Of a DNA stretch of 18,291 nucleotides, positions 1-7,030 are shown in pieces. The DNA lies in NCBI GenBank assembly GCA_030628905.1, contig DAOVQB010000082.1:1-18291 (forward strand), read 5' to 3'. Origin of the DNA: DAOVQB01 sp023128935 (GTDB lineage Bacteria > Eisenbacteria > RBG-16-71-46 > CAIMUX01 > WJJG01). The translations under genes were made by a program, and so were the position numbers. The notes under the pieces are model-generated. The model saw only the letters and a list, made by a program, of their open reading frames with translations. It was not told the origin of the DNA and ran no database searches. Every line of letters begins with the position of its first letter. The stretch's first letter is position 1.

Positions 1-124
1 AGCGGGTCTTCAGGCCCTCGGCATGTGCTACCGATGGCCCCAGATCGAGCCCCAGCTTCGCAAGGAGTCCGCCCAGCGCCGTCGTTCCCGAGGCAGCTAG
101 GAACACCCTCCTCGAAAGCTTCAT
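1..124 (-). CDS. Tat-exported formate dehydrogenase catalytic subunit, N-terminal fragment
   Basis: Only the first 41 codons lie in the window; the gene continues past the left edge. The ATG at 124 is preceded by a purine-rich GGGGGAG ribosome-binding site. The translation starts MKLSRRVFLAASG, runs through a Gly/Ala/Leu-rich stretch to an Ala-His-Ala cleavage-like site near residue 36, and continues with GLKTR. That is a twin-arginine signal peptide (SRRVFL), the usual start of exported molybdopterin oxidoreductases such as formate dehydrogenase alpha subunits. The gene lies 77 bp downstream of fdhE on the same strand with no separate promoter visible, so co-transcription is likely. The Tat signal is seen directly. 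The identity as formate dehydrogenase is inferred from FdhE and the ModE-type regulator next door. The [4Fe-4S] motif and the Sec/Cys active site would lie outside the window. Confidence 0.7.
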   Translation of the reverse strand, partial: MKLSRRVFLAASGTTALGGLLAKLGLDLGPSVAHAEGLKTR

Positions 125-201
125 ATCGCTCCCCCTCGTTAGGTCAATTCCCCAAACCTATGAGTACAGCTCGCACCCAGCGGGAACGAACTGCGCGAGC
201 C

Positions 202-1149
202 CTAATTCACCGGCGACGGGCCAGCTGGGGCACTGCCGGTCATGCTTCCCTGCCGGAAATCCTCCTTTTCGGCGAGGATGCACAGGTGAAGGGTGCCCAC
301 ATCCTCTATCAGGAAGTCCACCCGGCTGTCCTCAGGCAGCTTCCGTTCATCGAGCGCCCGCAGGTAGCCGCGGCAGACTTCACACACGTCGATCCTGTAA
401 GGATCCGCGCCTTCGATGGTGAGAAAACCCAACTTCACTTGGTCGCGATTCAGGCAGAAGGCACAGGTTAGCCGGGGGAATACCCACTGTAGATTGCACA
501 GGTCACACCACAGGAAACGGCGGCCCTCCTCGCGTTCATAGCGGCCCATGCGCGGCGGGCCACCGCAGGCGGGGCAGCCTGCGGACAGGGGATCCCGCGA
601 TTCGAACGCCGGGTGCCCGGCGATTATTTCACCCCAGCGATGGAAGAAGGGCTTCGCCAACTGGCGACCAGTCCACTCGAGAACGCCTACCTCCAAGCCA
701 GAGTCCACTGCAAGAGCCTCGAGCTGGCCTTGATCACCTTTCCAGGAGGCTGTGAACCAGCGCGCCAGCTTCTGCTCACCCTGGTTACAATCCATCCTCG
801 CCAGCCAGCGGGAGAGATCGCCCGCTGCGGGCAGGATTGACTGGGTGGCTGCGAGGAACTGGGTCAGTGCCTTTGATAGCAAGGTGGTCTGGGGGAGAGG
901 GTCGAGCACCGTGACGAGTGTGGAACCCGACTCGAGGACCTCTGTCAAGATCGAAGGATCAGGCTTTGGCTCTGGATAACATGAACGGATCTCACCTGTG
1001 AGCGATTGCCGCCAATCCAGCAGCCGCGACTCGAGCGCCAGGAGTTCCGGCGAGATCCCCTCTTTGCCATCAAGACTGGCCAGCGCGTTTGCAGTTGGCC
1101 TAGTGCTCACAGCCGCCCCTCCCCAGTGGGACCTCCGGGCAACGGACAT
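202..1149 (-). CDS. fdhE: FdhE, formate dehydrogenase accessory protein
   Basis: A 315-residue cytoplasmic protein of the FdhE family, which is needed for activity of molybdenum/tungsten formate dehydrogenases and is thought to act on the catalytic subunit before Tat export. The C-terminal half carries four Cys-X2-Cys pairs (Cys192/195, 215/218, 229/232, 256/259) in rubredoxin-like knuckles, beginning with CPACGG; these are the family's iron-binding hallmark. The N-terminal ~170 residues are helical and poorly conserved, as in other FdhE proteins. I chose the ATG at 1149, which follows GGAAGGG. An in-frame TTG at 1179 would add ten residues but has no better ribosome site. It lies between the ModE-type regulator and the Tat-signal oxidoreductase fragment, all on one strand. 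The length matches the usual ~300 residues. The family call is strong; physiological partnership with the neighbouring fragment is inferred. Confidence 0.9.
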   Translation of the reverse strand: MSVARRSHWGGAAVSTRPTANALASLDGKEGISPELLALESRLLDWRQSLTGEIRSCYPEPKPDPSILTEVLESGSTLVTVLDPLPQTTLLSKALTQFLAATQSILPAAGDLSRWLARMDCNQGEQKLARWFTASWKGDQGQLEALAVDSGLEVGVLEWTGRQLAKPFFHRWGEIIAGHPAFESRDPLSAGCPACGGPPRMGRYEREEGRRFLWCDLCNLQWVFPRLTCAFCLNRDQVKLGFLTIEGADPYRIDVCEVCRGYLRALDERKLPEDSRVDFLIEDVGTLHLCILAEKEDFRQGSMTGSAPAGPSPVN

Positions 1150-1239
1150 CCCCAAATCACCCTTCCGAAAAACTCTCAAGGATGCTCAAAGGTTGGCGGT
1201 CGGATGTCAAGAGCAATAACCCTATCTGGCTGTGATGGA

Positions 1240-1265
1240 ATAAGATGTCGGATTTGGCATCTTAT
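1240..1265. promoter_or_regulatory. 26-bp inverted repeat upstream of fdhE, candidate operator
   Basis: ATAAGATG at 1240-1247 and CATCTTAT at 1258-1265 are perfect 8-bp inverted arms around a 10-base spacer. The site is about 90 bp upstream of the fdhE start and downstream of the ModE-type gene. Geometry and position fit a dimeric regulator site. The half-site is not the Escherichia coli ModE box, so assigning it to the neighbouring regulator is a guess. On the minus strand a TTGACA lies nearer the gene at 1213-1218, with no convincing -10 at the right distance. Confidence 0.45.
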
Positions 1266-1298
1266 CTTGCCGCCACAAAAAACTGCTGTGTTCACTAA

Positions 1299-1382
1299 CC
1301 TAGACCCGCCATCTCCCCAGGCCTCAGGCATAATCACCGGCCTAGACCCGCCATCTCCCCAGGCCTCAGGTATGATTTCCGT
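1299..1382. repeat. 42-bp tandem duplication between modE-like gene and fdhE
   Basis: Two adjacent copies start at 1299 and 1341. The first 30 bases (CCTAGACCCGCCATCTCCCC, then AGGCCTCAGG) are identical, and the last dozen diverge. It lies immediately 3' of the ModE-type gene (stop at 1401) in non-coding sequence. No function is visible; it looks like a fairly recent short tandem duplication. Confidence 0.85.
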
Positions 1383-1400
1383 GGACGGGCTTGTAGATGC

Positions 1401-1766
1401 TCAGTTCCCGGGTTCCTTGATCTCGAAGGCCTTTCTAAAGGCCTTCTCCGCCGCAGCTAGCGCCTCGCGTTGAAGTGTCTCATAGCGCTTCATCATTGCC
1501 CGGCCCTCATGCGTCAGCGAGGTGCCGGAATCCGGGCCGCGGCCTGCATGTGACTCAATCAGCTGGATACCCAGACGCCTCTCTGAAAACCGGATCCTGG
1601 CCCAGAGCCCGCGGTAGGACATACCCAGTGTCTCCGCGGCGGATGAGAGGGAACCGTGTTCTTCGACGGCCTTCAGGATCTGCTGGCGGCCTTCGCCAAA
1701 GAGCAGTTCGCCATTGGGATTCTCAATCCAAAGATTCATGCGCATGCGCATGGGGAGCTTCTTCAT
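1401..1766 (-). CDS. ModE-type winged-helix regulator, DNA-binding domain only
   Basis: A 121-residue protein matching the N-terminal DNA-binding domain of ModE (LysR-like winged helix). It shows the opening 'WIENPNGELLFGEGRQQIL' region, the helix-turn-helix 'GSLSSAAETLGMSYRGLWARI' at about residues 37-57, and the wing 'RGPDSGTSLTHEGRAMMKRY'. The C-terminal TOBE/molbindin domains that sense molybdate in full-length ModE (~260 residues) are absent, so this is a stand-alone DNA-binding form, a type often found beside molybdenum or tungsten enzyme genes. The ATG at 1766 follows AAGGAAGG at good spacing. It sits 61 bp after the lamin-tail gene and upstream of fdhE on the same strand, so control of the formate dehydrogenase genes is the natural inference. 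How it would sense metal without the TOBE domains is not visible. Confidence 0.85.
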   Translation of the reverse strand: MKKLPMRMRMNLWIENPNGELLFGEGRQQILKAVEEHGSLSSAAETLGMSYRGLWARIRFSERRLGIQLIESHAGRGPDSGTSLTHEGRAMMKRYETLQREALAAAEKAFRKAFEIKEPGN

Positions 1767-1827
1767 GGGTTCGGTTCCTTCCTTGGATCTACTTCCCGTA
1801 CATCGCTTCTGCTAAAGGCGTTGGATT

Positions 1828-3453
1828 CTATCTCACCAAGACCATTCTGATCCTATCCTTGATCCCATAGCTGGCTTGCCCTGTCTGCACACTTGCGAAA
1901 TAGACACCGCTAGAGAGCAAGCGACCCGCGTCATCCCGTCCATCCCAAGCCATCGTGCGCAACCCGGCGTCTAGGGGCCCATGTGAAAGCCCCCGAACAC
2001 GGCGGCCGTCCGCCGAACAAATGACGATGGATGCGTCCCCGGGAGTTCCGAGTTCAAAGAGCAGATGAGTTCTGAGCCCAAACGGATTGGGGCGGCTGAG
2101 CAGTAGTCGTGGTGCCACCTCCACCGGCAGTTCATCATCCACACTGTTGAGTGGATCGGTGTTCATTGACCCGGGCGTGGGGTTGGCAAAGAAGTACCAG
2201 AAACCCACGCCGTCCAGGCAGCGCCCTTCGCTGATATCCGGATTCTGGGGGCCGAAATCGTAGAAGTCCATCCCCGTCAAGCTGTCGGCGGCGGTCAGCA
2301 TGATGACCTCGTTTCCATCTGAGGACCAGCCGAATCCCAGGGCGTCTTCATAGATCACTAGATATTCACCAGGACCTAGGAGCGTCCCTACGGGGAAGGC
2401 CCATTTGGTATTCTCGTCCCGTTCGTCGGAAAGCAGCCAGCCTCCGATATCCACCGTACTGATCCCACGGTTGTACAGCTCCACCCAGTCATCTATGCCA
2501 CCGAAGGCGCTCGTGGTCAGAAACTCGTTGATACACACCGAGGAGAAGAACGGCGAGCTCGCGTTAGTGGCGCCCGGCGTGGGTATGGCCAGGTATTCGG
2601 GGAAGTGCTCATGACCGAACTGGTATCCAACTGATACATCCGCGCTCATGCGGCCGAACTTGAAACCGTGGATGAGCACATTGCCCTGATCCTCGGTGTC
2701 AAAAAGGCCTGCGGACTCGCCCATGGTGGAAAGCTTGAAGCAGGCGTGGTAATCACCCTGTTCCTCTTCATCGTCAGCCCACACGATCAGGTATTCATCA
2801 GGGATCAGAACGTGCGGGGGCAGCATCCATCTGTGGGTTCTGTCGAGATCGTCGGTGAGGTACATGCCGCCCAGATCGACGGGCGTGCTTCCGGGATTGT
2901 GGATCTCGATCCAGTCCTCGTGCTCACCGAACTCATCGATGATGCCGTTGATGTTCTTTGCGAGCACCTCCGTGATCTGCAGCCACGGCAGCTCGTGGCC
3001 CACGGTGTAGGCCCGGTATTCCTCTGGGGCATCCTCGGGCCAGAAGTCCCCCTGCCCGATGTCGTCGGTGGCCAAGGCGTAATAGCGCACCAGTGTGCTG
3101 TTGGGGTATGGAGGGATGATGGCGCCGAAGACGGAGTCGCCAGCCGCACCATCCCCATGGAGGCCGTCATCAAACATGGGCGCCGCACCGTAGCCAGAGT
3201 CGGCGTCCACCATGAGCTCCACAGAATCCAGGAGCACGTCGTCATAGGCGATGACTGTGATTGTTACTTCATCACTACTCCCCGGCAGGTCGATATCGCG
3301 CTGTCCATCCTTGCAGACCGGGGGGAGGTTTTCGCCGTTGGACATCATACCGCCAGTCACCGCTGTGCCAGGGGTAAAGCCCAAGCCTAGGGAAGCGAGG
3401 GCCAGAAGCAGCAAGGTTCTTCTTGCTAATGCGTTGCCTGCCAAGGAATTCAT
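1828..3453 (-). CDS. Secreted lamin-tail-domain protein with C-terminal sorting-like domain
   Basis: A 541-residue exported protein. An Arg-Arg followed by a leucine-rich segment at residues 11-25 is the signal peptide. Residues ~62-135 form a beta domain with an Asp/Gly loop (DDGLHGDGAAGD) that looks calcium-binding. Two lamin-tail domains follow: residues ~158-296 (IxExxA, DWIEIHNPG, DLGGMYLTDD, closing PTPGATN) and ~306-431 (INEF, DWVELYNRG, DIGGWLLSDE, closing PTPGSMN). Residues ~448-541 are a FlgD-like/type IX-style C-terminal domain (RPNPF, AWDGRDDAG, SSGVYFASV). The ATG at 3453 has AAGGAG nine bases upstream; a GTG at 3459 is too close to that site. Lamin-tail domains of this type commonly accompany CotH kinases and VTC/DUF4956 genes, and those latter genes are divergently transcribed next door. 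An extracellular structural or attachment role is inferred; no catalytic domain is seen. Confidence 0.85.
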   Translation of the reverse strand: MNSLAGNALARRTLLLLALASLGLGFTPGTAVTGGMMSNGENLPPVCKDGQRDIDLPGSSDEVTITVIAYDDVLLDSVELMVDADSGYGAAPMFDDGLHGDGAAGDSVFGAIIPPYPNSTLVRYYALATDDIGQGDFWPEDAPEEYRAYTVGHELPWLQITEVLAKNINGIIDEFGEHEDWIEIHNPGSTPVDLGGMYLTDDLDRTHRWMLPPHVLIPDEYLIVWADDEEEQGDYHACFKLSTMGESAGLFDTEDQGNVLIHGFKFGRMSADVSVGYQFGHEHFPEYLAIPTPGATNASSPFFSSVCINEFLTTSAFGGIDDWVELYNRGISTVDIGGWLLSDERDENTKWAFPVGTLLGPGEYLVIYEDALGFGWSSDGNEVIMLTAADSLTGMDFYDFGPQNPDISEGRCLDGVGFWYFFANPTPGSMNTDPLNSVDDELPVEVAPRLLLSRPNPFGLRTHLLFELGTPGDASIVICSADGRRVRGLSHGPLDAGLRTMAWDGRDDAGRLLSSGVYFASVQTGQASYGIKDRIRMVLVR

Positions 3454-3489
3454 GAACACCTTCTCCTTAGAAACTGGGGCCTCTCAAGC

Positions 3490-3504
3490 GGTCCGGATAG
3501 GACC
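3490..3504. other. Small inverted repeat in the lamin-tail leader
   Basis: GGTCC at 3490-3494 and GGACC at 3500-3504 are perfect five-base arms around GGATA. They lie between the predicted promoter and the lamin-tail start and would form a short hairpin in the 5' leader. Significance is uncertain. Confidence 0.3.
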
Positions 3505-3522
3505 ACGATCCACACTTCTATA

Positions 3523-3531
3523 ATTATAGCA
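3523..3531 (-). promoter_or_regulatory. Extended -10 promoter for the lamin-tail gene
   Basis: On the minus strand the sequence reads TGCTATAAT, a perfect extended -10 element, within an AT-rich patch that stands out from the GC-rich surroundings. Transcription would start near 3516, giving a leader of about 63 bases. No good -35 hexamer is present, as is common with an extended -10. Confidence 0.6.
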
Positions 3532-3927
3532 AATATAACCATCGCAAATCCGGGCGGGGGTTCATCCGGGAGTGTCTGGGCTATGGATTCAAGACCAGGT
3601 CGGGGAACGAAGGCTGGTGCCCCCCGGCAGCCAGTCTAGACAGAGCCAGGGTGAACAACAGGATTCCGGCTGTACGCGTAACATACTGTCCCAACGTTAG
3701 TTGACTCGTGACTGGTTCGGATTGGCCAGTTCCCAGGCGGCCGGAAGCTAGGCGCAACACCCGGAGCAGATGTGGCAGGATGCCCCACGATTTGGTATCA
3801 TTAGGTACTATACAGGATACGAACGGGTCAGGATTGGAGACTGCCTCCTGAGAATGGTGGGGCGGTGGGACGCGTCCTTCGCATCCGTATAGCGGGTCTG
3901 GGTCAACCGTTGTGCTGGGAGGGCAGT
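3532..3927. other. Intergenic region between divergent lamin-tail and HlyD-like genes
   Basis: About 400 bases without a credible gene. The left edge holds the lamin-tail promoter. For the rightward genes I see an AT-richer patch around 3795-3825 with TACTATAC, but no -35 at a suitable distance, so no promoter is called. No terminator, tRNA or clear repeat was found. Confidence 0.5.
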
Positions 3928-5013
3928 ATGTCTCACGGGCGCTTCATTTCCCTGATGGGGATTGCGGGAGCCTGTGTCTTGGGGTTCTTTGTACTGACCT
4001 GGATCCAACTTCCGATCCGGTTCACGCGCCCCTGCCGACTCTTCCCGCAGGCCGAGTGGCTGCTACTGATGGCCCAGCCGGATACCTTTGAGGCACGTCT
4101 ACTGGACCGGCGCGAGGGTAACAGCCAGCAGATCGATCTCATGCGGTTTGAACGGGGTGATTTGGTACAGTTCGCCCTCATGTCAGGCATTGTCCCGGGG
4201 GCCATCATCCCGCCAGGTAAAGAAGTCGCCCGCCTGGATTCCTATGAGAATCGGGAGACGCTGGAAGAACTGCAACCAATGCTCTTGGAAGCAGAAGCCA
4301 GCCTCCGCGTCGCTGAGACCGGCGCCAAGCAAGAGATCCTGGCCCGGGTCCAGAGCGAAATCGAGGCGGCCCGAGCTTATCTCGTCCGCATGGAATCGGA
4401 GTTCAGGCGAACCACAGCCCTATGGGAGCAGGGTGTTGTCAGTGACGCAGAGCTTGAGCGCGTAGAGGCGGAGTACCGGCAAGCCCAAGCGGAATTGGAA
4501 GTCGTGCAGAACGATCTGCGGGCGGTAAAAGCAGGGGAGAAGAGCGCGGTTATAGAGGCCTGGCAGGCCCGGGTCGAATTGCTAAGGCAGCAGACCAAGA
4601 ACGCCCAAGGCCGCCTGGCGGCCGAGAGCATTCGCTGCCCGATAAGCGGAGAAGTAGTTACTCTGGAAGGTGATACGGCACTGGTCCGCGTGGCTTCGCT
4701 CGATACGCTGTACGCGGTGGCGCCCGTCGCTCCCTCCCGGGTCGGGACGCTCCAGCCCGGGCAGATTGCGGTGGTTTTACCCCTGGGGTTTAAGGGGAAG
4801 TCTCTCCACGGCTGGATAGCGCGGGTGGACCGTCACGCCACCACACAAGCTGGGAGGACTTTCTTCTGGGTGACTGTGGCCGTGCCCAATCCCGAACATC
4901 GCATGATCGCCGGCGTGAAGGGGGAGGTTCGGTTCCGGGGCCGGAAGGTGAGCCTGCTGGCTTGGCTGGCAGACAAGCTGGCACATGCGTCAGATCGAAC
5001 TCTGGGGGTTTGA
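3928..5013 (+). CDS. HlyD-like membrane fusion (periplasmic adaptor) protein
   Basis: A 361-residue protein anchored by one N-terminal membrane segment (residues ~7-27). It has the layout of HlyD/MFP adaptors: a first half of a lipoyl/barrel-sandwich domain (~35-115, with 'PGAIIPPGKEVARLDS'), a long helical hairpin (~120-230) rich in Glu, Ala, Arg and Gln, then the returning lipoyl half ('RCPISGEVVTLEGDTALVRVASLDTLYA' region) and a beta-barrel. The hairpin tip (RTTALWEQGVVSDAELERVEAEY) resembles the 'R-L-S' tip that contacts TolC-type channels. The ATG at 3928 has GGAGGG just upstream; the reading frame is open further 5' but lacks a ribosome site. No ABC transporter, RND pump or TolC is nearby. 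It is followed after 145 bp by the VTC gene, so it may serve that cluster. Confidence 0.8.
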   Translation: MSHGRFISLMGIAGACVLGFFVLTWIQLPIRFTRPCRLFPQAEWLLLMAQPDTFEARLLDRREGNSQQIDLMRFERGDLVQFALMSGIVPGAIIPPGKEVARLDSYENRETLEELQPMLLEAEASLRVAETGAKQEILARVQSEIEAARAYLVRMESEFRRTTALWEQGVVSDAELERVEAEYRQAQAELEVVQNDLRAVKAGEKSAVIEAWQARVELLRQQTKNAQGRLAAESIRCPISGEVVTLEGDTALVRVASLDTLYAVAPVAPSRVGTLQPGQIAVVLPLGFKGKSLHGWIARVDRHATTQAGRTFFWVTVAVPNPEHRMIAGVKGEVRFRGRKVSLLAWLADKLAHASDRTLGV

Positions 5014-5158
5014 TAGGCCTCGAGTTGAGCCGGAAGCATTGAGTTGCCTTGATAGGAGACCTGAAGTCTGAATAAACCTGGTTGGATGTTTGAGCGCAGA
5101 GACCGCAAGAGGACCTGAGGGTGTGAGCACCTGCAGTTGGGGATAGGATCAAGCAGGC

Positions 5159-5920
5159 ATGAATCAAGATCGCTTCGAACGCTTCGAGCTCAAGTACTTC
5201 ATCAGTCCTGATGAGATGAAGCTGGCACGCCGGATGGTGGCCCCCTTCATGCGCACCGACCAGTACGCCACCGGCCGTCCCGGCAACCGGTATACGGTCC
5301 GCAGCATCTACCTTGACACGCTGGACCTGCGCTTCTACTACGAGAAGGAAGCAGGCCTGAAGATCCGCAAGAAGCTGCGCCTGAGAACGTATAACCGTTA
5401 CAGCCGTAATGCGGCCAGCTTCTTCGAGATCAAGAGGAAATATGGTCAGGCGATCCTGAAGGAGCGGGTGGGCATGTCATTCGCCCGGGCGGCCGAATTG
5501 CTCCAGCAAGATCCTGTAGACCGGGTGAACCTTGCAAATCTGGAAGATCTGGATCTCTCAGCGGCCTCACGTGCCAGTCTGAAGCGATTCTTCTTTTTGG
5601 AGGAGGTTCTTTTGCTGCAACCGTCGGTGCTAGTTGTCTACGATAGAGAACCGTACGTGGGGCTTGAGAATCCGCGGGTGAGGGTAACGTTCGACTGTGA
5701 CGTGCGCAGCATCATCCGTCCGGATCTGGAGGATATCTTCACTGATACAGACTTCCGCCACCTGACCGATCGCCGCCAGATCCTGGAGATCAAGTTTGAT
5801 GGGTCGATGCCACCATGGCTGCGCCCCTTGACTGCGCGTCTAGATCGAGGCAATCGGCCCATTTCGAAGTATTGCAGGGGCATCGATCTGTGGGCCCCGG
5901 CGATGGCAGGACCAGGCTAG
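5159..5920 (+). CDS. VTC-domain protein, polyphosphate polymerase family
   Basis: A 253-residue protein that is essentially one VTC domain, the tunnel-fold triphosphate enzyme family whose yeast member Vtc4 makes polyphosphate from ATP. The basic and acidic tunnel motifs are all present: ELKY with Lys12, 'YTVRSIYLDT' with Arg48, 'KKLRLRTY' (residues 71-78), 'FEIKRK' (89-94), Lys101/Arg103, 'YDREPY' (161-166), 'RVTFD' (175-179), 'LEIKFDG' (209-215) and the closing 'ISKYCRGI' (235-242). There is no SPX domain and no membrane segment, so it is likely cytosolic and recruited to the membrane by the DUF4956 protein encoded 67 bp downstream. The ATG at 5159 has only a weak ribosome site. The fold is certain; the product (polyphosphate or another phosphate polymer) is inferred from the family. 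Confidence 0.9.
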   Translation: MNQDRFERFELKYFISPDEMKLARRMVAPFMRTDQYATGRPGNRYTVRSIYLDTLDLRFYYEKEAGLKIRKKLRLRTYNRYSRNAASFFEIKRKYGQAILKERVGMSFARAAELLQQDPVDRVNLANLEDLDLSAASRASLKRFFFLEEVLLLQPSVLVVYDREPYVGLENPRVRVTFDCDVRSIIRPDLEDIFTDTDFRHLTDRRQILEIKFDGSMPPWLRPLTARLDRGNRPISKYCRGIDLWAPAMAGPG

Positions 5921-5987
5921 GGCACAGATATGGGGTGCTTTGGAAGAACGCCGGCGCAGATTCTGAGGGGTGAATGAGGAGCGAACG

Positions 5988-6665
5988 ATGCTAAGCGACC
6001 TTGTGATGGAAGGACAGCGCTACCTGCTTGTTGACATCCTTCTGAATGTTGCGATTGCTTTCGCGCTTGGCGTGGCTGTTGCGATCACCTATCGCAAGAC
6101 GCACAAGGCCTTCAACTACTCGGTGTCCTTCGTGAACACACTAGTTATCATGCCGATGGTCACGGCCATTGTGATGATGGTCATCGGCAACAACCTCGCC
6201 CGCGCTTTCGGGCTTGTAGGCGCAATGTCGATCATTCGTTTCCGCACTGTCATCAAGGACACGCGCGATATCGCCTTTGTGTTCCTGGCCCTTGCATCCG
6301 GTATGGCGGCGGGAACCGGCTACCATCTCATTGCATTGGCGGGGACGGGATTCGTAATTCTCATGATTATCGCTCTCTACGCGGGCAACTTCGGATCCAT
6401 CCGCAGTCAGAACCTTCTATTGCGGTTTTCTGTTGCCCCTGACGAGCGGGGGTCCATGATTCACGAGAATATCTTCCGCAAGCACCTGAAGAAGAGCTCC
6501 CTGGTCAATATCCAAACCCGACGGCAGGGGGAGATCATCGAGCTGTCATACTTCGTGCGGCTCAAGGCCCCCGAGCGTGTTCGTGAGTTCATCCAGGAAC
6601 TCGGAGCAACGGAGGGCATAGAAGGCGTTTCCTTGATCTCCATGGAGGAAACCGCCGAGGCTTAG
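5988..6665 (+). CDS. DUF4956 membrane protein, partner of the VTC protein
   Basis: A 225-residue protein of the DUF4956 family. About four hydrophobic segments fill residues ~15-130. The conserved cytosolic loop 'GLVGAMSIIRFRTVIKDTRD' is the family's signature and carries the charged Arg-Phe-Arg and Lys-Asp-Thr-Arg-Asp groups. The last ~90 residues form a soluble alpha/beta domain. The start was set at ATG 5988 because GAGGAG lies six bases upstream; a GTG at 5970 would add six residues but lacks spacing. DUF4956 genes are very often paired with VTC-domain genes, as here, and are thought to form a membrane module with them; the biochemical role is unknown. It is the last gene of the HlyD-VTC-DUF4956 run. 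Confidence 0.9.
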   Translation: MLSDLVMEGQRYLLVDILLNVAIAFALGVAVAITYRKTHKAFNYSVSFVNTLVIMPMVTAIVMMVIGNNLARAFGLVGAMSIIRFRTVIKDTRDIAFVFLALASGMAAGTGYHLIALAGTGFVILMIIALYAGNFGSIRSQNLLLRFSVAPDERGSMIHENIFRKHLKKSSLVNIQTRRQGEIIELSYFVRLKAPERVREFIQELGATEGIEGVSLISMEETAEA

Positions 6666-6666
6666 G

Positions 6667-6691
6667 GCCCGGCGCTTAGCTTGCGCCCGGC
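6667..6691 (+). terminator. GC-rich hairpin after the DUF4956 gene, possible terminator
   Basis: GCCCGGCGC (6667-6675) and GCGCCCGGC (6683-6691) pair over nine positions with one mismatch around a seven-base loop, directly after the DUF4956 stop. No T-run follows, so it is at best a weak or Rho-assisted terminator. A second small hairpin, GCCGCG-AA-CGCGGC at 6739-6752, lies just past the converging small gene. Confidence 0.35.
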
Positions 6692-6775
6692 ACGATAGGT
6701 ACGCTGGGCCCGGGGGTGCGCCTGCACTGCAATCGGCAGCCGCGAACGCGGCGAGCATCTGCCGGGCAAGACGAT

Positions 6776-6973
6776 TTAGCTGCGCTTCTTGGGGCCAGTT
6801 CCAAAACAGCCAAGCTGGCAGTTGATTATGCGGATGTCGTTCAGGTTGCACACCCTGCCGATGAGGTTTGGCTTGATCTGCAGCTCTGCGGCAAGCGCGA
6901 GCGCATCTTTGCACCTTAGCATGCCGTTCTTGAGTAGCGGCTGCATCGTATCCAGGATTTCTTGATCCGTCAT
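6776..6973 (-). CDS. Small protein of unknown function with CQLGCFG tail, third in the lysine operon
   Basis: A 65-residue reading frame with good coding character. The first ~50 residues (MTDQEILDTMQPLLKNGMLR, then CKDALALAAEL, QIKPNLIGRVCNLNDI) look like three short helices resembling a helix-turn-helix. The tail 'IINCQLGCFGTGPKK' has a Cys-X3-Cys pair in addition to Cys21 and Cys42. The pattern suggests a small metal- or redox-responsive DNA-binding or adaptor protein, but I cannot name a family with certainty. The ATG at 6973 has AAGG seven bases upstream, inside a 28-bp tandem repeat. It starts 52 bp after the saccharopine dehydrogenase stop on the same strand, so co-transcription is likely. 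A regulator of the operon is one possibility; nothing in the sequence proves it. Confidence 0.7.
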   Translation of the reverse strand: MTDQEILDTMQPLLKNGMLRCKDALALAAELQIKPNLIGRVCNLNDIRIINCQLGCFGTGPKKRS

Positions 6974-6974
6974 A

Positions 6975-7030
6975 TATATGCCTTAACGATCCTCAGCCTA
7001 TTTATATGCCTCAACGATCCTCAGCCTATT
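6975..7030. repeat. 28-bp tandem duplication spanning a stop codon and a ribosome site
   Basis: Copies at 6975-7002 and 7003-7030 differ at one base. The right copy covers the stop codon of saccharopine dehydrogenase; the left copy supplies the ribosome-binding AAGG of the small downstream gene. On the coding strand the unit contains GTTRAGGCATATA, so the duplication has made a second ribosome-site-like sequence that has no start codon. Confidence 0.9.

Noticed and set aside
25..471. Plus-strand 148-codon frame at the left edge
   Set aside because: It lies opposite the Tat-signal gene start and the FdhE C-terminus, crosses their intergenic gap, and shows no domain.
2668..3390. Plus-strand open frame (240 codons) opposite the lamin-tail gene
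   Set aside because: It is antisense to a protein with two lamin-tail domains and a signal peptide. The frame has no ribosome site and no domain.
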